Assembly (NCBI GenBank): GCA_029239355.1
Contig: JAQZAZ010000006.1
Location: 1-64,000, forward strand
Source: Sphingobacterium sp.
GTDB taxonomy: Bacteria > Bacteroidota > Bacteroidia > Sphingobacteriales > Sphingobacteriaceae
Reading direction: 5' to 3'
Length of the DNA stretch: 64,000 nucleotides
Shown here: positions 16,881-25,762 of the stretch, one piece after another
How positions within the stretch are numbered: the first letter of the stretch is position 1
Layout: each line of letters opens with the position of its first letter
Position numbers and translations under genes: made by a program
The notes under the pieces: generated by a model
Database searches by the model: none
Told to the model about the DNA's origin: nothing
The model's input: only the letters and a program-made list of their open reading frames with translations

Positions 16881-17862
16881 TTTAAAATTTAATTTGGTTT
16901 ATTCTTATCGATTAGACATTTTGGGAAACCGACAATTATTTCATTTACATGTTCATAATTTTAGCGGCAAATTTTATATCACTCAACATTTTCGGTTTCT
17001 TGTGAGTGTCAGGATTATTATATTCTGGTTGGAGATAATTCTTTTATATCTTGCGCGGGGCAAAATCCTCTGCCTTTTTGATTCTGTTTTTAATTGAATT
17101 TATTTATGGAACAGACATAGCCCTCCTTTCATTTAAGGTTAAGCCTTTTGTCATATAAAACATTAATAAAAGCATTCTTCAATTGTTTTTATTAAACTTA
17201 ACTAGTCTACTACCGATCATATAGTGTATGTACAAAAAAGAGTTATCTCCCCCTAATCATTGCCTATTTTAATTATCAACTTTTGCATTTCGTTTGAGTT
17301 CATCGCTGAGTTCAGAAATTTTAATCAATAGTTTTTCATCACAAACAGTAATGCTACTGATCGGGTGATTTCTCAGTCACCTTTAAACATATAAAAGCCA
17401 CATCCTGGGATGTGGCTTTTAAAACTAATTTATAACATATGAGCACTAATGATCGCCGTCAAAATGTATCTTTTTCATACAGGAAGGAGTTGTTGCAAGA
17501 CATATTGAATTCTAGTGGTTGTTTCCTGATCAAAACTGAAAACAGGCTTATAGATCGTTGCGTATAATTATAATTTCTTTTATTTTTTTGGGACTAAAAT
17601 CACTGATGAAATCATCTGAATAATGACCGTAGAAGCCTTCAATATTTCCTGTTTTTTTTTACCGTCCGGTTTAAATTCTTCAATTCTACCAATTTGGTGC
17701 TTTTTATCTTTGCTATACTAAAATAGCAATTTTATAATGCAATGAATGGTAACAATATGTAATGCATTTGCTTTTAAATCAGGAATGATAAATATATTGC
17801 ATATCATCGCGTAGTTATGGAGTATTTCAGTTTCAGATCTTATACAATTATAAATGAACCAC
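16881..17862. other. Long non-coding spacer with one hairpin
   Basis: Almost 1 kb of A+T-rich DNA with no convincing gene. It contains the perfect hairpin at 17393-17420. On the minus strand at about 17269-17377 there is a short open frame reading NHPISSITVCDEKLLIKISE and ending ELKRNAKVDN, with no ATG; it may be a gene remnant. Promoters for the metzincin gene should lie near 16881-16950. Confidence 0.4.
17393..17420. terminator. Isolated hairpin terminator
   Basis: A perfect 13-bp stem AAAAGCCACATCC / GGATGTGGCTTTT with a 2-nt loop, flanked by A and T tracts. No intact gene ends next to it on either strand, so it probably outlasted a lost gene. Confidence 0.7.
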
Positions 17863-18852
17863 TTAAGACAAAGTTATCTTCTCTCCAATTTGCATCCAGA
17901 TTATATTTGTAAGTGCCTCAGGGTGTTTTTCCCTTAATATTTTTTCAGGATAATAAATGGGTTCATCACTAAGGTCAAATGTTCCATAATGCATAGGCAT
18001 CCAATACTTCGCTTTTAAGTCTTTGAATGCTTTAAATGCATCTGATGGACCTGTATGTGCGGAACGCATAAACCATTGGGGCTCATAAGCTCCAATTCCT
18101 ATCAATGCCAAGTCTATATGGTAGTCATTTCCAATATCTTTGAAATGATCACCATAGCCGCTGTCACCTGCAAAATAGATATTCTTTTGGGCTACCTTAT
18201 CCTCTATCATAAATGAACCCCACAAGTTTAGGTTTGTGTCGGTAATCCATCGTCTTGACCAATGCTGGCTTGGTAAATAGTCTATAGCAAGGTTTTCATT
18301 CGTTTTATATCTTTGGAACCATCCTGCTTCCTGAATTTCATTTTTAAGGCCCCATCCTTTTAAAATTTTTCCAATTTCTAACCCTGTTAAAATAATGGCT
18401 CCAGGATTATACTTGCACAACCGAATAACGCTATTTTTATCAATATGATCGCGATGATTATGTGACAGTAAAAGGTAATCAACATTAACTAACTCATTTA
18501 TCTGAAACGGAATTTTTGTATATCGCTTCATAAAACGGTTAGGAACGATAACAGGATCAATTAATATCCGGATATTATTTAGATCAATAATAAAGCAGGC
18601 ATGGCCCACGGGAATAATTCCATTTCTACTTTTATCTGTAATATTGCTGATAGGTTTCCAACTCAAGGGTGATACTTGTCCTTTTTTAAGTTTTGTAAGC
18701 GGCCTGCTGCTGGACATCCAACGCCACAGATCATCAAACCCCTTAACATCATCGCCATACAGGTTGGTATACAAGCCTTCACGATTTAACGGATTGCCTT
18801 TCCAATCCGGCTTTACAAATTCCAATTCACTATTAAATAATTTCATTGGCAT
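17863..18852 (-). CDS. MBL-fold metallo-hydrolase, NAPE-PLD/UlaG-like
   Basis: A 329-aa cytoplasmic metallo-beta-lactamase-fold protein. The metal site is LLLSHNHRDHID (His131, His133, Asp135, His136). It is preceded by GHACFIIDL and ILIDPVIVPNRF and followed by FAGDSGYGDHFKDIG and MPMHYGTFDL. This layout, with an N-terminal extension (about 1-75) holding WRWMSSSRPLTK and the AHTGPSDAFKAF loop, is that of the NAPE-PLD-like/RomA branch of UlaG-type hydrolases, which act on phosphodiester or related substrates. The true substrate is unknown. Either of two close ATGs (18852 or 18846) may start the gene. It is transcribed alone. Confidence 0.88.
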   Translation of the reverse strand: MPMKLFNSELEFVKPDWKGNPLNREGLYTNLYGDDVKGFDDLWRWMSSSRPLTKLKKGQVSPLSWKPISNITDKSRNGIIPVGHACFIIDLNNIRILIDPVIVPNRFMKRYTKIPFQINELVNVDYLLLSHNHRDHIDKNSVIRLCKYNPGAIILTGLEIGKILKGWGLKNEIQEAGWFQRYKTNENLAIDYLPSQHWSRRWITDTNLNLWGSFMIEDKVAQKNIYFAGDSGYGDHFKDIGNDYHIDLALIGIGAYEPQWFMRSAHTGPSDAFKAFKDLKAKYWMPMHYGTFDLSDEPIYYPEKILREKHPEALTNIIWMQIGEKITLS

Positions 18853-18995
18853 AATTTATCATTAAAGATAGTGAACATTTTTAAGGGTACTTTATCAATG
18901 ATAATCCTCTTTTTATATGCCAACTTATTTAAATCAAAAATACAACACGCGCAATTGATATTTTTGGATAATTGTTATCTACATGCATTAACTGA

Positions 18996-19106
18996 TTAAT
19001 TAGGTTGTAATCCCAGATGTTTTTCAATCGTGTCCAACAACCGATTGACCGTATCAATAGACGTTAACGCCCTCGGATACCATTTTCTTACAGATGCTAT
19101 ACTCAT
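18996..19106 (-). CDS. Candidate 36-aa microprotein downstream of bestrophin
   Basis: A 36-aa reading frame starting 14 bp after the bestrophin stop on the same strand (MSIASVRKWYPRALTSIDTV, then a segment ending LDTIEKHLGLQPN). The composition is that of one amphipathic helix, with Arg/Lys at the start and a leucine-rich C-terminal half. It has no signal peptide. The close spacing suggests cotranscription with the two channel genes. I do not recognise it, and it could be chance. Confidence 0.4.
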   Translation of the reverse strand: MSIASVRKWYPRALTSIDTVNRLLDTIEKHLGLQPN

Positions 19107-19120
19107 AATTTTTTTATTTT

Positions 19121-20137
19121 TTACATGACAATATTATTAACAGGCTGTATGGCAGGAGGAAGCTCTTTTTCACCCAGCATCTCACGTAGATCAATTTCAA
19201 TATTCCTACTGATCTGCGTAATGGGAATATCATTGGCATTGCCTTCAAACGGATTTTCCGTACTCTCTCCTATTTGTTCTAAAACCAAAAATACCCAACC
19301 TAAAAGCACACTAAACGGAATGGTAAGCCATACTATATTGTCTCCAAATTTTTCGTTCATTTTTGAAAATTCCCCTAAAAACCCTAGAGGAAGCAAAAAA
19401 CACAAGGCATTTGTGAAATAGAGGTTGATACTTGAAAACTGCCTTGGATAAGGGAAGTTTTTGATCCTTTCACATTTTCCCTGCTGATCATACAATTCTT
19501 TGAACTGATTTTCAAGTGCCGTATAATTGTAATCTGAAATTTTACCATCTTCGTTCAGTTTTCTTAACTGGTCAGACTGTAAGGCAATGATCTGCGTTGC
19601 TCTATTCTTGGTAGATAGCACATACTGTAGTTCAGTATCACTTAAATAAGCTTTGAGTTCATCTTCAATTTTTACTTCCCATTCAGGGACTTTATAATAT
19701 TGTAGATATTCTTTGTTATAGCTTTTTGTCTTTACATGTTCCCAGCTTTTTGTTTCCCTGAGTTGAAAACGTAATGCGGTAAGCCAGGCAAAATGACGGT
19801 AAATAACCTGCTGATGTAAAGCGGACTCATCTACCTTATCATCCGTTCTTATAAAATCTTTTACCAAAATTCCGAAACTACGGCTGTTATTGATGATAGC
19901 TCCATAGATCTGACGGGCCTCCCAGCTACGGTTATACGTTTGGGTATTTTTGAACCCGGAAATAAATGCCGCCGCTGTTCCCAATAAGGCAACAGGAACC
20001 CAGGGAATAGCAAGCCATTTCCACCCTAGAAAATAAAACAGTAATGTGGGAATAATACTCAAAATGAGCATTTTATAAATCTTTACCCTTGTCCAGGGAA
20101 TAAAATGATAAAGTTTATAATGGGAACCTATATTCAT
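19121..20137 (-). CDS. Bestrophin-family (UPF0187) ion channel
   Basis: A 338-aa membrane protein of the bestrophin family. N-terminal helices (about 22-75, SIIPTLLFYFLGWKWLAIPW) lead to the family signature GFKNTQTYNRSWEARQIYGA at about 60-80. Two further helices lie at about 235-290 (LCFLLPLGFLGEFSKM, then WLTIPFSVLLGWVFLVLEQI), followed by ENPFEGNANDIPITQISRNI, where the conserved EDPFG/ENPFE motif sits. Prokaryotic members form pentameric cation or anion channels in the inner membrane. It is encoded 5 bp after the K+-channel-like gene on the same strand. Confidence 0.9.
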   Translation of the reverse strand: MNIGSHYKLYHFIPWTRVKIYKMLILSIIPTLLFYFLGWKWLAIPWVPVALLGTAAAFISGFKNTQTYNRSWEARQIYGAIINNSRSFGILVKDFIRTDDKVDESALHQQVIYRHFAWLTALRFQLRETKSWEHVKTKSYNKEYLQYYKVPEWEVKIEDELKAYLSDTELQYVLSTKNRATQIIALQSDQLRKLNEDGKISDYNYTALENQFKELYDQQGKCERIKNFPYPRQFSSINLYFTNALCFLLPLGFLGEFSKMNEKFGDNIVWLTIPFSVLLGWVFLVLEQIGESTENPFEGNANDIPITQISRNIEIDLREMLGEKELPPAIQPVNNIVM

Positions 20138-20142
20138 TATGA

Positions 20143-20808
20143 CTAATTTTTTGATGAAAATTTGCTAATTAATATCCCTACTAAAACAACAGAATAGAAT
20201 TGACCTGCAATTCCGATAAAAGATGTGATCAATTTCGTAATGTGATTATTGGGCGTAATATCGCCAAAGCCTATACTGGTAAAGGTTATTGAACAGAAAT
20301 AAACCAAGTCGATATAGATCGTAGCAGATGAAGAAGTATCTATTCCCTTAAATGATTGCGGGTTTTGATACATAAAAAACTGTAACATGAAAACGCATAT
20401 TTCTATCAACAATAAATATCCGCAAGCCGATGCCGTAATGATATCACTGTTGATATATCCCGGTTTTAATAAGAACCGTAGCAATTCTAAAAATAGGAAT
20501 GTGAAAAATATCACATAGTTAATGTTGAGCAAAGTAAAATACCAATATATATCTTTAAAAAACGGAATCCCGATGGGCAAAAGCAGCACCACAATAAAAT
20601 GAATGTTACGGAACCAATGCCTCCAACTGTGTTTTCCTGTAAACATAAAAATACTTCCCAACCCCAATAATAGCATATTAATAGGCCAGATTACCCTTGT
20701 ATAAAAATCCAGTTCGGTAAGAAAAATGCCAATAAATAGATGCTGGACCAATGCAAATAGTACAAACTCATATTTGTATTTTTGTAAAGCAGCGATGGTT
20801 TTACTCAC
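20143..20808 (-). CDS. Two-pore-type potassium channel family protein
   Basis: A 221-aa inner-membrane protein with about five or six hydrophobic segments and a C-terminal pore module. The selectivity-filter-like TSIGFGD is at residues 177-183 (Thr177, Gly180, Gly182), preceded by the pore helix 'IYIDLVYFCSITF' and followed by the inner helix 'LITSFIGIAGQFYSVVLVGI'. There is no RCK/TrkA-N domain and no arginine-rich voltage-sensor helix, so gating is unclear. It shares a likely transcript with bestrophin. The start ATG follows a spacer of about 50 bp after the NTF2-like gene. Confidence 0.85.
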   Translation of the reverse strand: MSKTIAALQKYKYEFVLFALVQHLFIGIFLTELDFYTRVIWPINMLLLGLGSIFMFTGKHSWRHWFRNIHFIVVLLLPIGIPFFKDIYWYFTLLNINYVIFFTFLFLELLRFLLKPGYINSDIITASACGYLLLIEICVFMLQFFMYQNPQSFKGIDTSSSATIYIDLVYFCSITFTSIGFGDITPNNHITKLITSFIGIAGQFYSVVLVGILISKFSSKN

Positions 20809-20862
20809 TTATATTATCTGTTAAGGATTAGCGATTGATCGTAAATTGTATTATTACATAAT

Positions 20863-21294
20863 TTATTTGGCTTGCCCGATATCTAATCTATCAAATTTTC
20901 CATCAGTACTTTGGTGGAAATTAAAAAACACGGGAAAAGTACCCCAATTGCCGGCTTTAAAGTTTCCTTTAATCTCTTTTCCTTCATTTCCCACGGTATC
21001 TATCGTTAAAAAAACTTCTTTTCCGCAGGCTTCTTTTACAAAGCTTTGAAAATTACGAGGACTTCCATCGTCGGTCATAGTAGCATCGGCAGCAAAAAAG
21101 GAAAGAAAGGTTTTGCTGTCGCCATTTTGCCAGGCTTCAAATGCTTTTTTCACTGTTTCGTTTGTCAATTTATTTATGTCCATTTTGTTGTTTTTTTGAA
21201 TTGTTTTTTTTTCTGATTTTTGTGATTTATTTTGTCCGCAAGCAGTAGTGCTAATGACGGAAAATACAATAAATAAAAGATGAATTATTTTCAT
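20863..21294 (-). CDS. NTF2-like (SnoaL/DUF4440 type) lipoprotein
   Basis: A 143-aa protein with a lipoprotein signal ending at Cys19 (VISTTACGQN), then a short charged linker and an NTF2-like fold (about 40-143) with AFEAWQNGDSKTFLSFFAAD and a C-terminal FFNFHQSTDGKFDRLDIGQA. Such cone-shaped alpha+beta domains bind small hydrophobic molecules, but no catalytic residues can be named. An internal ATG (MDINKLTNETVK) could start a cytoplasmic form. It follows the DoxX-like gene by 1 bp, as the last gene of a run starting at the DJ-1 or ALDH gene. Confidence 0.75.
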   Translation of the reverse strand: MKIIHLLFIVFSVISTTACGQNKSQKSEKKTIQKNNKMDINKLTNETVKKAFEAWQNGDSKTFLSFFAADATMTDDGSPRNFQSFVKEACGKEVFLTIDTVGNEGKEIKGNFKAGNWGTFPVFFNFHQSTDGKFDRLDIGQAK

Positions 21295-21295
21295 A

Positions 21296-21649
21296 TTATG
21301 CAGTTCTAAAATTCGGATATTGCAGGTAGATAATTATTAGATTGAGCAAAAGAAAAGGTAATTCGATAGCTACTCCTCTTAAATCCTTGTCCAATAAATG
21401 AAGGCAGATAATGAGTAAAATGCCTGCTGCCATTAGGAAATTGCCAAAAACAAACGTTTTAGGAAACAAAATCAACAATGCTGCAACGATTGTAACGGCC
21501 CCATTTATCATAAGGGCTGTTTTGGTGAAGTTCCATTTGCTGAACATTTCTACCATTTCGGGCTTGTTGCTAAACATTGCCCAGCCTTGTTTGAGGCCCA
21601 TTAATACAGCTACAAGAATTAAGACAGAATTAATAATTTTTAGTGCCAT
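21296..21649 (-). CDS. DoxX-like four-helix membrane protein
   Basis: A 117-aa integral membrane protein with four predicted helices (about 4-20, 48-63, 68-87 and 95-111). The pattern of a first helix followed by 'PEMVEMFSKWNFTKTALMIN', then 'FGNFLMAAGILLIICLHLLD', resembles small DoxX/DUF4345-like proteins often found in stress clusters. It lies 11 bp after the methyltransferase and 1 bp before the NTF2-like gene, all on the minus strand. Function is unknown. Confidence 0.65.
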   Translation of the reverse strand: MALKIINSVLILVAVLMGLKQGWAMFSNKPEMVEMFSKWNFTKTALMINGAVTIVAALLILFPKTFVFGNFLMAAGILLIICLHLLDKDLRGVAIELPFLLLNLIIIYLQYPNFRTA

Positions 21650-21660
21650 TGTTTTAAAAT

Positions 21661-22191
21661 TTATTGATTATTTGTATTGATTACTGCTGCATACATATTG
21701 CCAGGTCCATATATTGATTTTCTTTCTCCGATATTGTGAATTTTCTTATTTCCAAATGGCTTAAATAATTCTTCCAGCTTTTGAAAAGTGATAGGATAAG
21801 GAACCCAATGATTGGTATTTGTGGTTTCGTATTCTATTATCAGGAATCTTTTATCTGCAGATAAATACTTTTCTAATTTCAAGATGAGTGATTGTTTATC
21901 TTCAACATAATGTACAGCGTTTGCCATCAAAATGCCATTAAGATTAAAAAAATCAAAATCCGTTTTTTCAAAATCTGCTTTTATAAAATCAATCGAAACA
22001 TTGTTGCCTATTACTTTTGGAAAGTTTTGCGATTGGCTATCTATTGCATAGATATGGCTTCCTTTTGGTAATAGATGCGCCAAAGCTATGGTAAAAGTGC
22101 CACTACCACAACCCAAATCTGCCCATGTTTGTGGGTTATCAGATTGCGGGATTGCTTTTTCAATCAGATTAATGGCATCGTTAATATTCAT
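21661..22191 (-). CDS. Class I SAM-dependent methyltransferase
   Basis: A 176-aa Rossmann-fold methyltransferase. Motif I is WADLGCGSGTFTIALA (about 23-38), followed by the acidic loop residue in YAIDSQ, motif II near DFIKADFEKTDF, and motif IV near LMANAVHYV. It is short, with little beyond the catalytic core, so the acceptor is probably a small molecule. It starts 11 bp after the TfoX-like gene and belongs to the same minus-strand run. Confidence 0.82.
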   Translation of the reverse strand: MNINDAINLIEKAIPQSDNPQTWADLGCGSGTFTIALAHLLPKGSHIYAIDSQSQNFPKVIGNNVSIDFIKADFEKTDFDFFNLNGILMANAVHYVEDKQSLILKLEKYLSADKRFLIIEYETTNTNHWVPYPITFQKLEELFKPFGNKKIHNIGERKSIYGPGNMYAAVINTNNQ

Positions 22192-22202
22192 TTCAATTTA
22201 CT

Positions 22203-22541
22203 TTAGTTAGCACTTATATTTTTTTGTCTTTTTTGCTTAGGCTCTGGCAATTCTATAACGGTAATTTCCACCAATTTCTTTAGCCATTCTCTATCATCTA
22301 ATTTTTCTTCAATTAACAGACTTGGCTTTGCACCGGGATATGGCGATGCCTCCACAAAATCAAGAATGTATTCTTTACCTGTTTGGGTTGGTTTGATAAA
22401 CAATTTGTTATCACAAATAAGAGCAAATAATTTGTTGCCAAAATACAGCCCATATTCACCAAACATTTTCTTGCTTGTAACCTGTTCCGAAAAACCGATT
22501 TGGTCTATGATAAAATCCACAAATTTCTGTTCTGATGCCAT
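22203..22541 (-). CDS. TfoX/Sxy N-terminal domain protein
   Basis: A 112-aa protein made of a TfoX N-terminal domain: KKMFGEYGLYFGNKLFALIC (about 24-43), then LFIKPT and 'EASPYPGAKPSLLIEEKLDD'. Full TfoX competence regulators have an added C-terminal domain; single-domain forms like this are common in Bacteroidota and of unknown role. It ends with a basic tail. It sits between ALDH and the methyltransferase. Confidence 0.85.
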   Translation of the reverse strand: MASEQKFVDFIIDQIGFSEQVTSKKMFGEYGLYFGNKLFALICDNKLFIKPTQTGKEYILDFVEASPYPGAKPSLLIEEKLDDREWLKKLVEITVIELPEPKQKRQKNISAN

Positions 22542-22636
22542 TGTTATATTATCTTATAAATTTATTTTTTACTACAAATGCCCAGATGTTTTTTGTTAAA
22601 CTTTGTATTTATTGGTGTATTCATAGCAGAAACTCA

Positions 22637-24010
22637 TTATCCAAAAACACTTAAATTTTTAGCGATATCCTTTCCTTCATATGGTGGAAAGACGTCCAGT
22701 TCTAAATCGGGATTACCTATCAACATCGCTTTTGTGTTGCTCAGTGCATCGAAACCTGCTTTGCCATAATACTTGCCCATTCCGGCATAACCCACTCCGC
22801 CAAAAGGAAGGCTGTCTATCCAACAATGCAAGTTAGTCTGGTTGATACAACCGCCGCCAAATGAAACCGAATTAATGAAATAATCAATATTTGCCTGGTT
22901 TTTACTGAAGAAATAAGCTGCCAGAGATTTCGGTTTGCGTTTGATGATTTCTACAATTTCTTTTAAATCATTGTATACCAAAATCGGGAATACAGGGCCA
23001 AATATTTCCTGTTGCATAGCCGGGTCTTCCCAAGTGCTCGGATACAAAATGGTTGGCTCCACATATCTGTCTTTCACATTAAATCTTCCACCTAAAACCA
23101 CTTTTTCGGGGACGATATAAGAAGCTACCCTTTCGGTATCGTGTTCGCTGATCATCCTTGCAAAATCAGGGCTTTGACTTGGGTCTTCACCATACATTTT
23201 TATAACCGATGCTTTCAGTTTATCCAGAAATTCATCAGCAATGCTTTCGTGTACATATACGTAACCCGGAGCAATACACCATTGGCCTGAAATAGCCATA
23301 TGCCCCCAGACAATACGGTCAACAGCAATGTCAAGATTCGCCGTTTCATCTACCACTGTTGGATTTTGCCCCCCCAGCTCTAAAATAATAGGGGTCAGGT
23401 TTTCGGCCGCAGCACGCATTACGATTTTGCCAACAGCAGAACTTCCGGTAAAGAAAATAAAATCAAAAGGCAACTCCAATAACGCCGTAATTTCCTCTCT
23501 TCCCCCTGTAACAATGCTTACAGCTTCTGGCTCGAAATATTTTGGAATAAGTTCCTGAAAAAGTGCAGCAACTATAGGCGTTGTATTGGCTGGTTTTAGA
23601 ATAACTGGATTTCCCGCTGCCAAAGCTGCAATAGCAGGGTCGAGCAGCAATAAAATGGGTGCATTGAACGGTCCGATAACCAACGTTACCCCGAATGGTT
23701 CCTTGTAAATAATCCCTTTGTTCCCAGTTTCCTCCAGCCCCTTTGGAATGGTAACGGATTCAGGGTCCATTAACTGCTTAAGGTTTTCTTTATAATATCT
23801 AATATTGCCCAACGGCACTGTTATCTCAAATAGTTGCTCGAATGGGGGCTTGTTGAAATCGGTTTTCAAGGCCTGGCAAAATACCTCCTGGTTCTCGGTA
23901 AGCATTCTTTCCAACCTGCCAAGCTGGTCCATCCGCCACTCATAGGTTTTGGAGGTATCAGTATAGAAAAACTCTTTTTGTCTCTCGAACATTGATTGGT
24001 ATTTGTTCAT
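22637..24010 (-). CDS. Aldehyde dehydrogenase (ALDH3-like)
   Basis: A 457-aa NAD(P)-dependent aldehyde dehydrogenase. The general base is Glu211 in ILELGGQNPTVV and the nucleophile Cys245 in GQWCIAPGY. The cofactor loop FFTGSSAVGKIV (about 185-196) and the C-terminal FGGVGYAGMGKYYGK fit the class 3 type, as does the short length (about 450 aa; no long N-terminal extension). It oxidises aldehydes to acids, probably fatty or aromatic aldehydes from membrane or xenobiotic damage. It follows the DJ-1-like gene by 110 bp with no hairpin seen between. Confidence 0.93.
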   Translation of the reverse strand: MNKYQSMFERQKEFFYTDTSKTYEWRMDQLGRLERMLTENQEVFCQALKTDFNKPPFEQLFEITVPLGNIRYYKENLKQLMDPESVTIPKGLEETGNKGIIYKEPFGVTLVIGPFNAPILLLLDPAIAALAAGNPVILKPANTTPIVAALFQELIPKYFEPEAVSIVTGGREEITALLELPFDFIFFTGSSAVGKIVMRAAAENLTPIILELGGQNPTVVDETANLDIAVDRIVWGHMAISGQWCIAPGYVYVHESIADEFLDKLKASVIKMYGEDPSQSPDFARMISEHDTERVASYIVPEKVVLGGRFNVKDRYVEPTILYPSTWEDPAMQQEIFGPVFPILVYNDLKEIVEIIKRKPKSLAAYFFSKNQANIDYFINSVSFGGGCINQTNLHCWIDSLPFGGVGYAGMGKYYGKAGFDALSNTKAMLIGNPDLELDVFPPYEGKDIAKNLSVFG

Positions 24011-24120
24011 AATTTATTGTTTTTTGGTTTTGAATCATGACTTCCTAGCAGATCAGACAAAAAAAGGAAACGAGAATAAAATACTCTACGTTTCGTTTTT
24101 CTTTCAAATTAGAAAGCAGA

Positions 24121-24873
24121 TTATTCAGATAGAGCTTCAATGACTAATTGGGATGCCAAAAAGCTACTGTGTTGCTGCTGTGCAGTAATGAGCCTACCAT
24201 CTCTGATCGCAAATGGCTCTAGCGGGCCAGCCACTTCGAAGTTGGTATTTGGATTCTTTCGGGCTTCTGTTTCGATCGTATAATCGTTTACCATCATTCC
24301 GAACATCTGATTGATCATTTCTTCTTCACTGTCCGCAAATCCGGTCCAGGTTTTACCATCAGCCAAAAGGGTCCCATCGTTTAATTTTGTCCATAGTAGT
24401 AAAGATGTGCCATGGCAAATTAAGCAGGTAATTTTTCCGGATTCATAAAAGTCAGCGATGAGCTGGTGTAATTTTATATTGTCTTTAAATGTAATCAGTG
24501 GTGCACCTCCGCCAGCCACGCAAATAGCATCGTAATCAGCAACATTTATCGCTGCAATCGGAATGGTGTTCTCCATCCATTTGCCAAATGTCGAGTGATG
24601 TACGAAACCGATACTGATCAAGTCATTCGGATAAGCTCCTTTTGGGTTTTCTGGGTTACTATGACCATCAAAAATAACGCGACCTCCATCCGGAGAAGCA
24701 ACATCTACGTGATAACCGGCATTAATGAAGTCAAAAAATGGCCGTGTCATTTCTTCGGCGAAAAATCCCACCTCCATGCCATGAAGCTGTGCCGGATTGG
24801 ATACCAGACACAAAATCTTTTTTTTGGGAAAATTGTGAGTAGGCTGTTTTCTGATGATATTCCGTGCGCTCAT
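24121..24873 (-). CDS. DJ-1/PfpI superfamily (Hsp31-like) protein
   Basis: A 250-aa class I glutamine-amidotransferase-like protein of the DJ-1/PfpI superfamily. The nucleophile elbow is LICHGTSLLL with Cys153-His154. The flanking 'DAICVAGGGAPLITFKDN' loop and the N-terminal Glu-containing HGMEVGFFAEEM fit Hsp31/YajL-like glyoxalase III or chaperone branches. It probably detoxifies methylglyoxal-type carbonyls, consistent with ALDH and SDR neighbours. A terminator lies between it and the SDR gene, so it should have its own promoter. Confidence 0.85.
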   Translation of the reverse strand: MSARNIIRKQPTHNFPKKKILCLVSNPAQLHGMEVGFFAEEMTRPFFDFINAGYHVDVASPDGGRVIFDGHSNPENPKGAYPNDLISIGFVHHSTFGKWMENTIPIAAINVADYDAICVAGGGAPLITFKDNIKLHQLIADFYESGKITCLICHGTSLLLWTKLNDGTLLADGKTWTGFADSEEEMINQMFGMMVNDYTIETEARKNPNTNFEVAGPLEPFAIRDGRLITAQQQHSSFLASQLVIEALSE

Positions 24874-24895
24874 AAGTATTGTGAATTTAAATTGT

Positions 24896-24924
24896 AAAAA
24901 GGCAGTGAAACTTCAACTGCCTTT
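24896..24924 (-). terminator. Terminator after SDR gene
   Basis: The stem AAAGGCAGT / ACTGCCTTT (24898-24906 and 24916-24924) can extend through a bulged inner TGAA/TTCA. Read on the minus strand it ends in TTTTTAC. It lies just after the SDR stop at 24933. Confidence 0.75.
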
Positions 24925-24932
24925 AAATGTTT

Positions 24933-25688
24933 TTATCTTGTTGTATATCCACCGTTAGCAAAAATAGTCTGCCCGGTGATCCACCAGCCGTCAGTCACTA
25001 AAAATTCAACTAATGGCGCAATATCTTTGATGTCTGTTAACCCGCCTAACGCCGATGCTGATTTATGATAAGCTACGGCATCCTCCGTTTCCTGGCCATA
25101 AAAGAAAGGAGTATCCATAGGACCTGGGGCTACAGCCGTTACAGAAATTCCTCTTGATCCAAATTCCTTGGAAGCTGCTCTCGTAAAATGCTCTACTGGT
25201 GCTTTTGCTCCGGCATATGTCGAGTACAGACCTGTATAAGCGGCCAATAACGAAGTTACAATGCTACAGATCTTACCATTGTCATTTAGTTTTTTACCGG
25301 CTTCCTGCAGAAAGAAATAGGCTGATTTAGAGTTTATGCCAAACATCCTGTCGTAATCCTCTTCTGTAGTTTCGGTAAACGGTTTTTTCAAAACCATACC
25401 CACTGTATTGATGGCAACATCAATACCTCCAAATCTTGCAATCGTTTCATCAAAGAATTTGGTCACGTTTTCAACCTTAGTAAGATCACCTTGAAATAAG
25501 AATGCTTCAGCACCTAAGGCCTGAACTTCTGCTAACGTTTTCTCACTTTCTGCCTTAGAACTTTCGCTGTTAAAGTGAATCGCCAATTTTGCTCCCTTAG
25601 CAGCAAAATCCTTGCTTAAAAGTCCGCCAAGGTTTTTACCTCCCCCTGCAATTAATACGACTTTTCCTTTCAAATCATTTTTTGACAT
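24933..25688 (-). CDS. SDR-family oxidoreductase under TetR control
   Basis: A 251-aa classical short-chain dehydrogenase/reductase. The cofactor loop is AGGGKNLGG (about 14-22), with a 'VAINTVG' stretch near residue 91. The catalytic residues are Ser146 (CSIVTSL), Tyr158 and Lys162 (YAGAK), and 'PGPMDTPF' follows. The basic residue after the first strand is replaced by His-Phe-Asn (AIHFNSESSK), which fits NADP(H) preference. The start lies 29 bp from the 36-bp palindrome, and the gene has its own terminator, so it is probably a single-gene TetR-regulated unit. Confidence 0.92.
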   Translation of the reverse strand: MSKNDLKGKVVLIAGGGKNLGGLLSKDFAAKGAKLAIHFNSESSKAESEKTLAEVQALGAEAFLFQGDLTKVENVTKFFDETIARFGGIDVAINTVGMVLKKPFTETTEEDYDRMFGINSKSAYFFLQEAGKKLNDNGKICSIVTSLLAAYTGLYSTYAGAKAPVEHFTRAASKEFGSRGISVTAVAPGPMDTPFFYGQETEDAVAYHKSASALGGLTDIKDIAPLVEFLVTDGWWITGQTIFANGGYTTR

Positions 25689-25717
25689 AATATGCTTTTT
25701 TTAAGTTAAAACGAATT

Positions 25718-25753
25718 TACAAAAACTGACGGAATATTCCGTCAGTTTTTGTA
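25718..25753. promoter_or_regulatory. 36-bp perfect palindrome, TetR operator candidate
   Basis: TACAAAAACTGACGGAAT and its exact reverse complement meet with no spacer, so all 36 bases are symmetric. It lies upstream of the SDR start and downstream of the TetR stop. On the minus strand a TAAATTCG (one mismatch from TAnnTTTG) overlaps its edge, so bound protein would block the SDR promoter. As RNA it could also act as a terminator for the TetR gene. Confidence 0.7.
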
Positions 25754-25762
25754 TAAAAAAAA

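Noticed and set aside
17269..17377. Short minus-strand frame ending ELKRNAKVDN
   Set aside because: No start codon and no family recognised; kept only as a note in the spacer entry.
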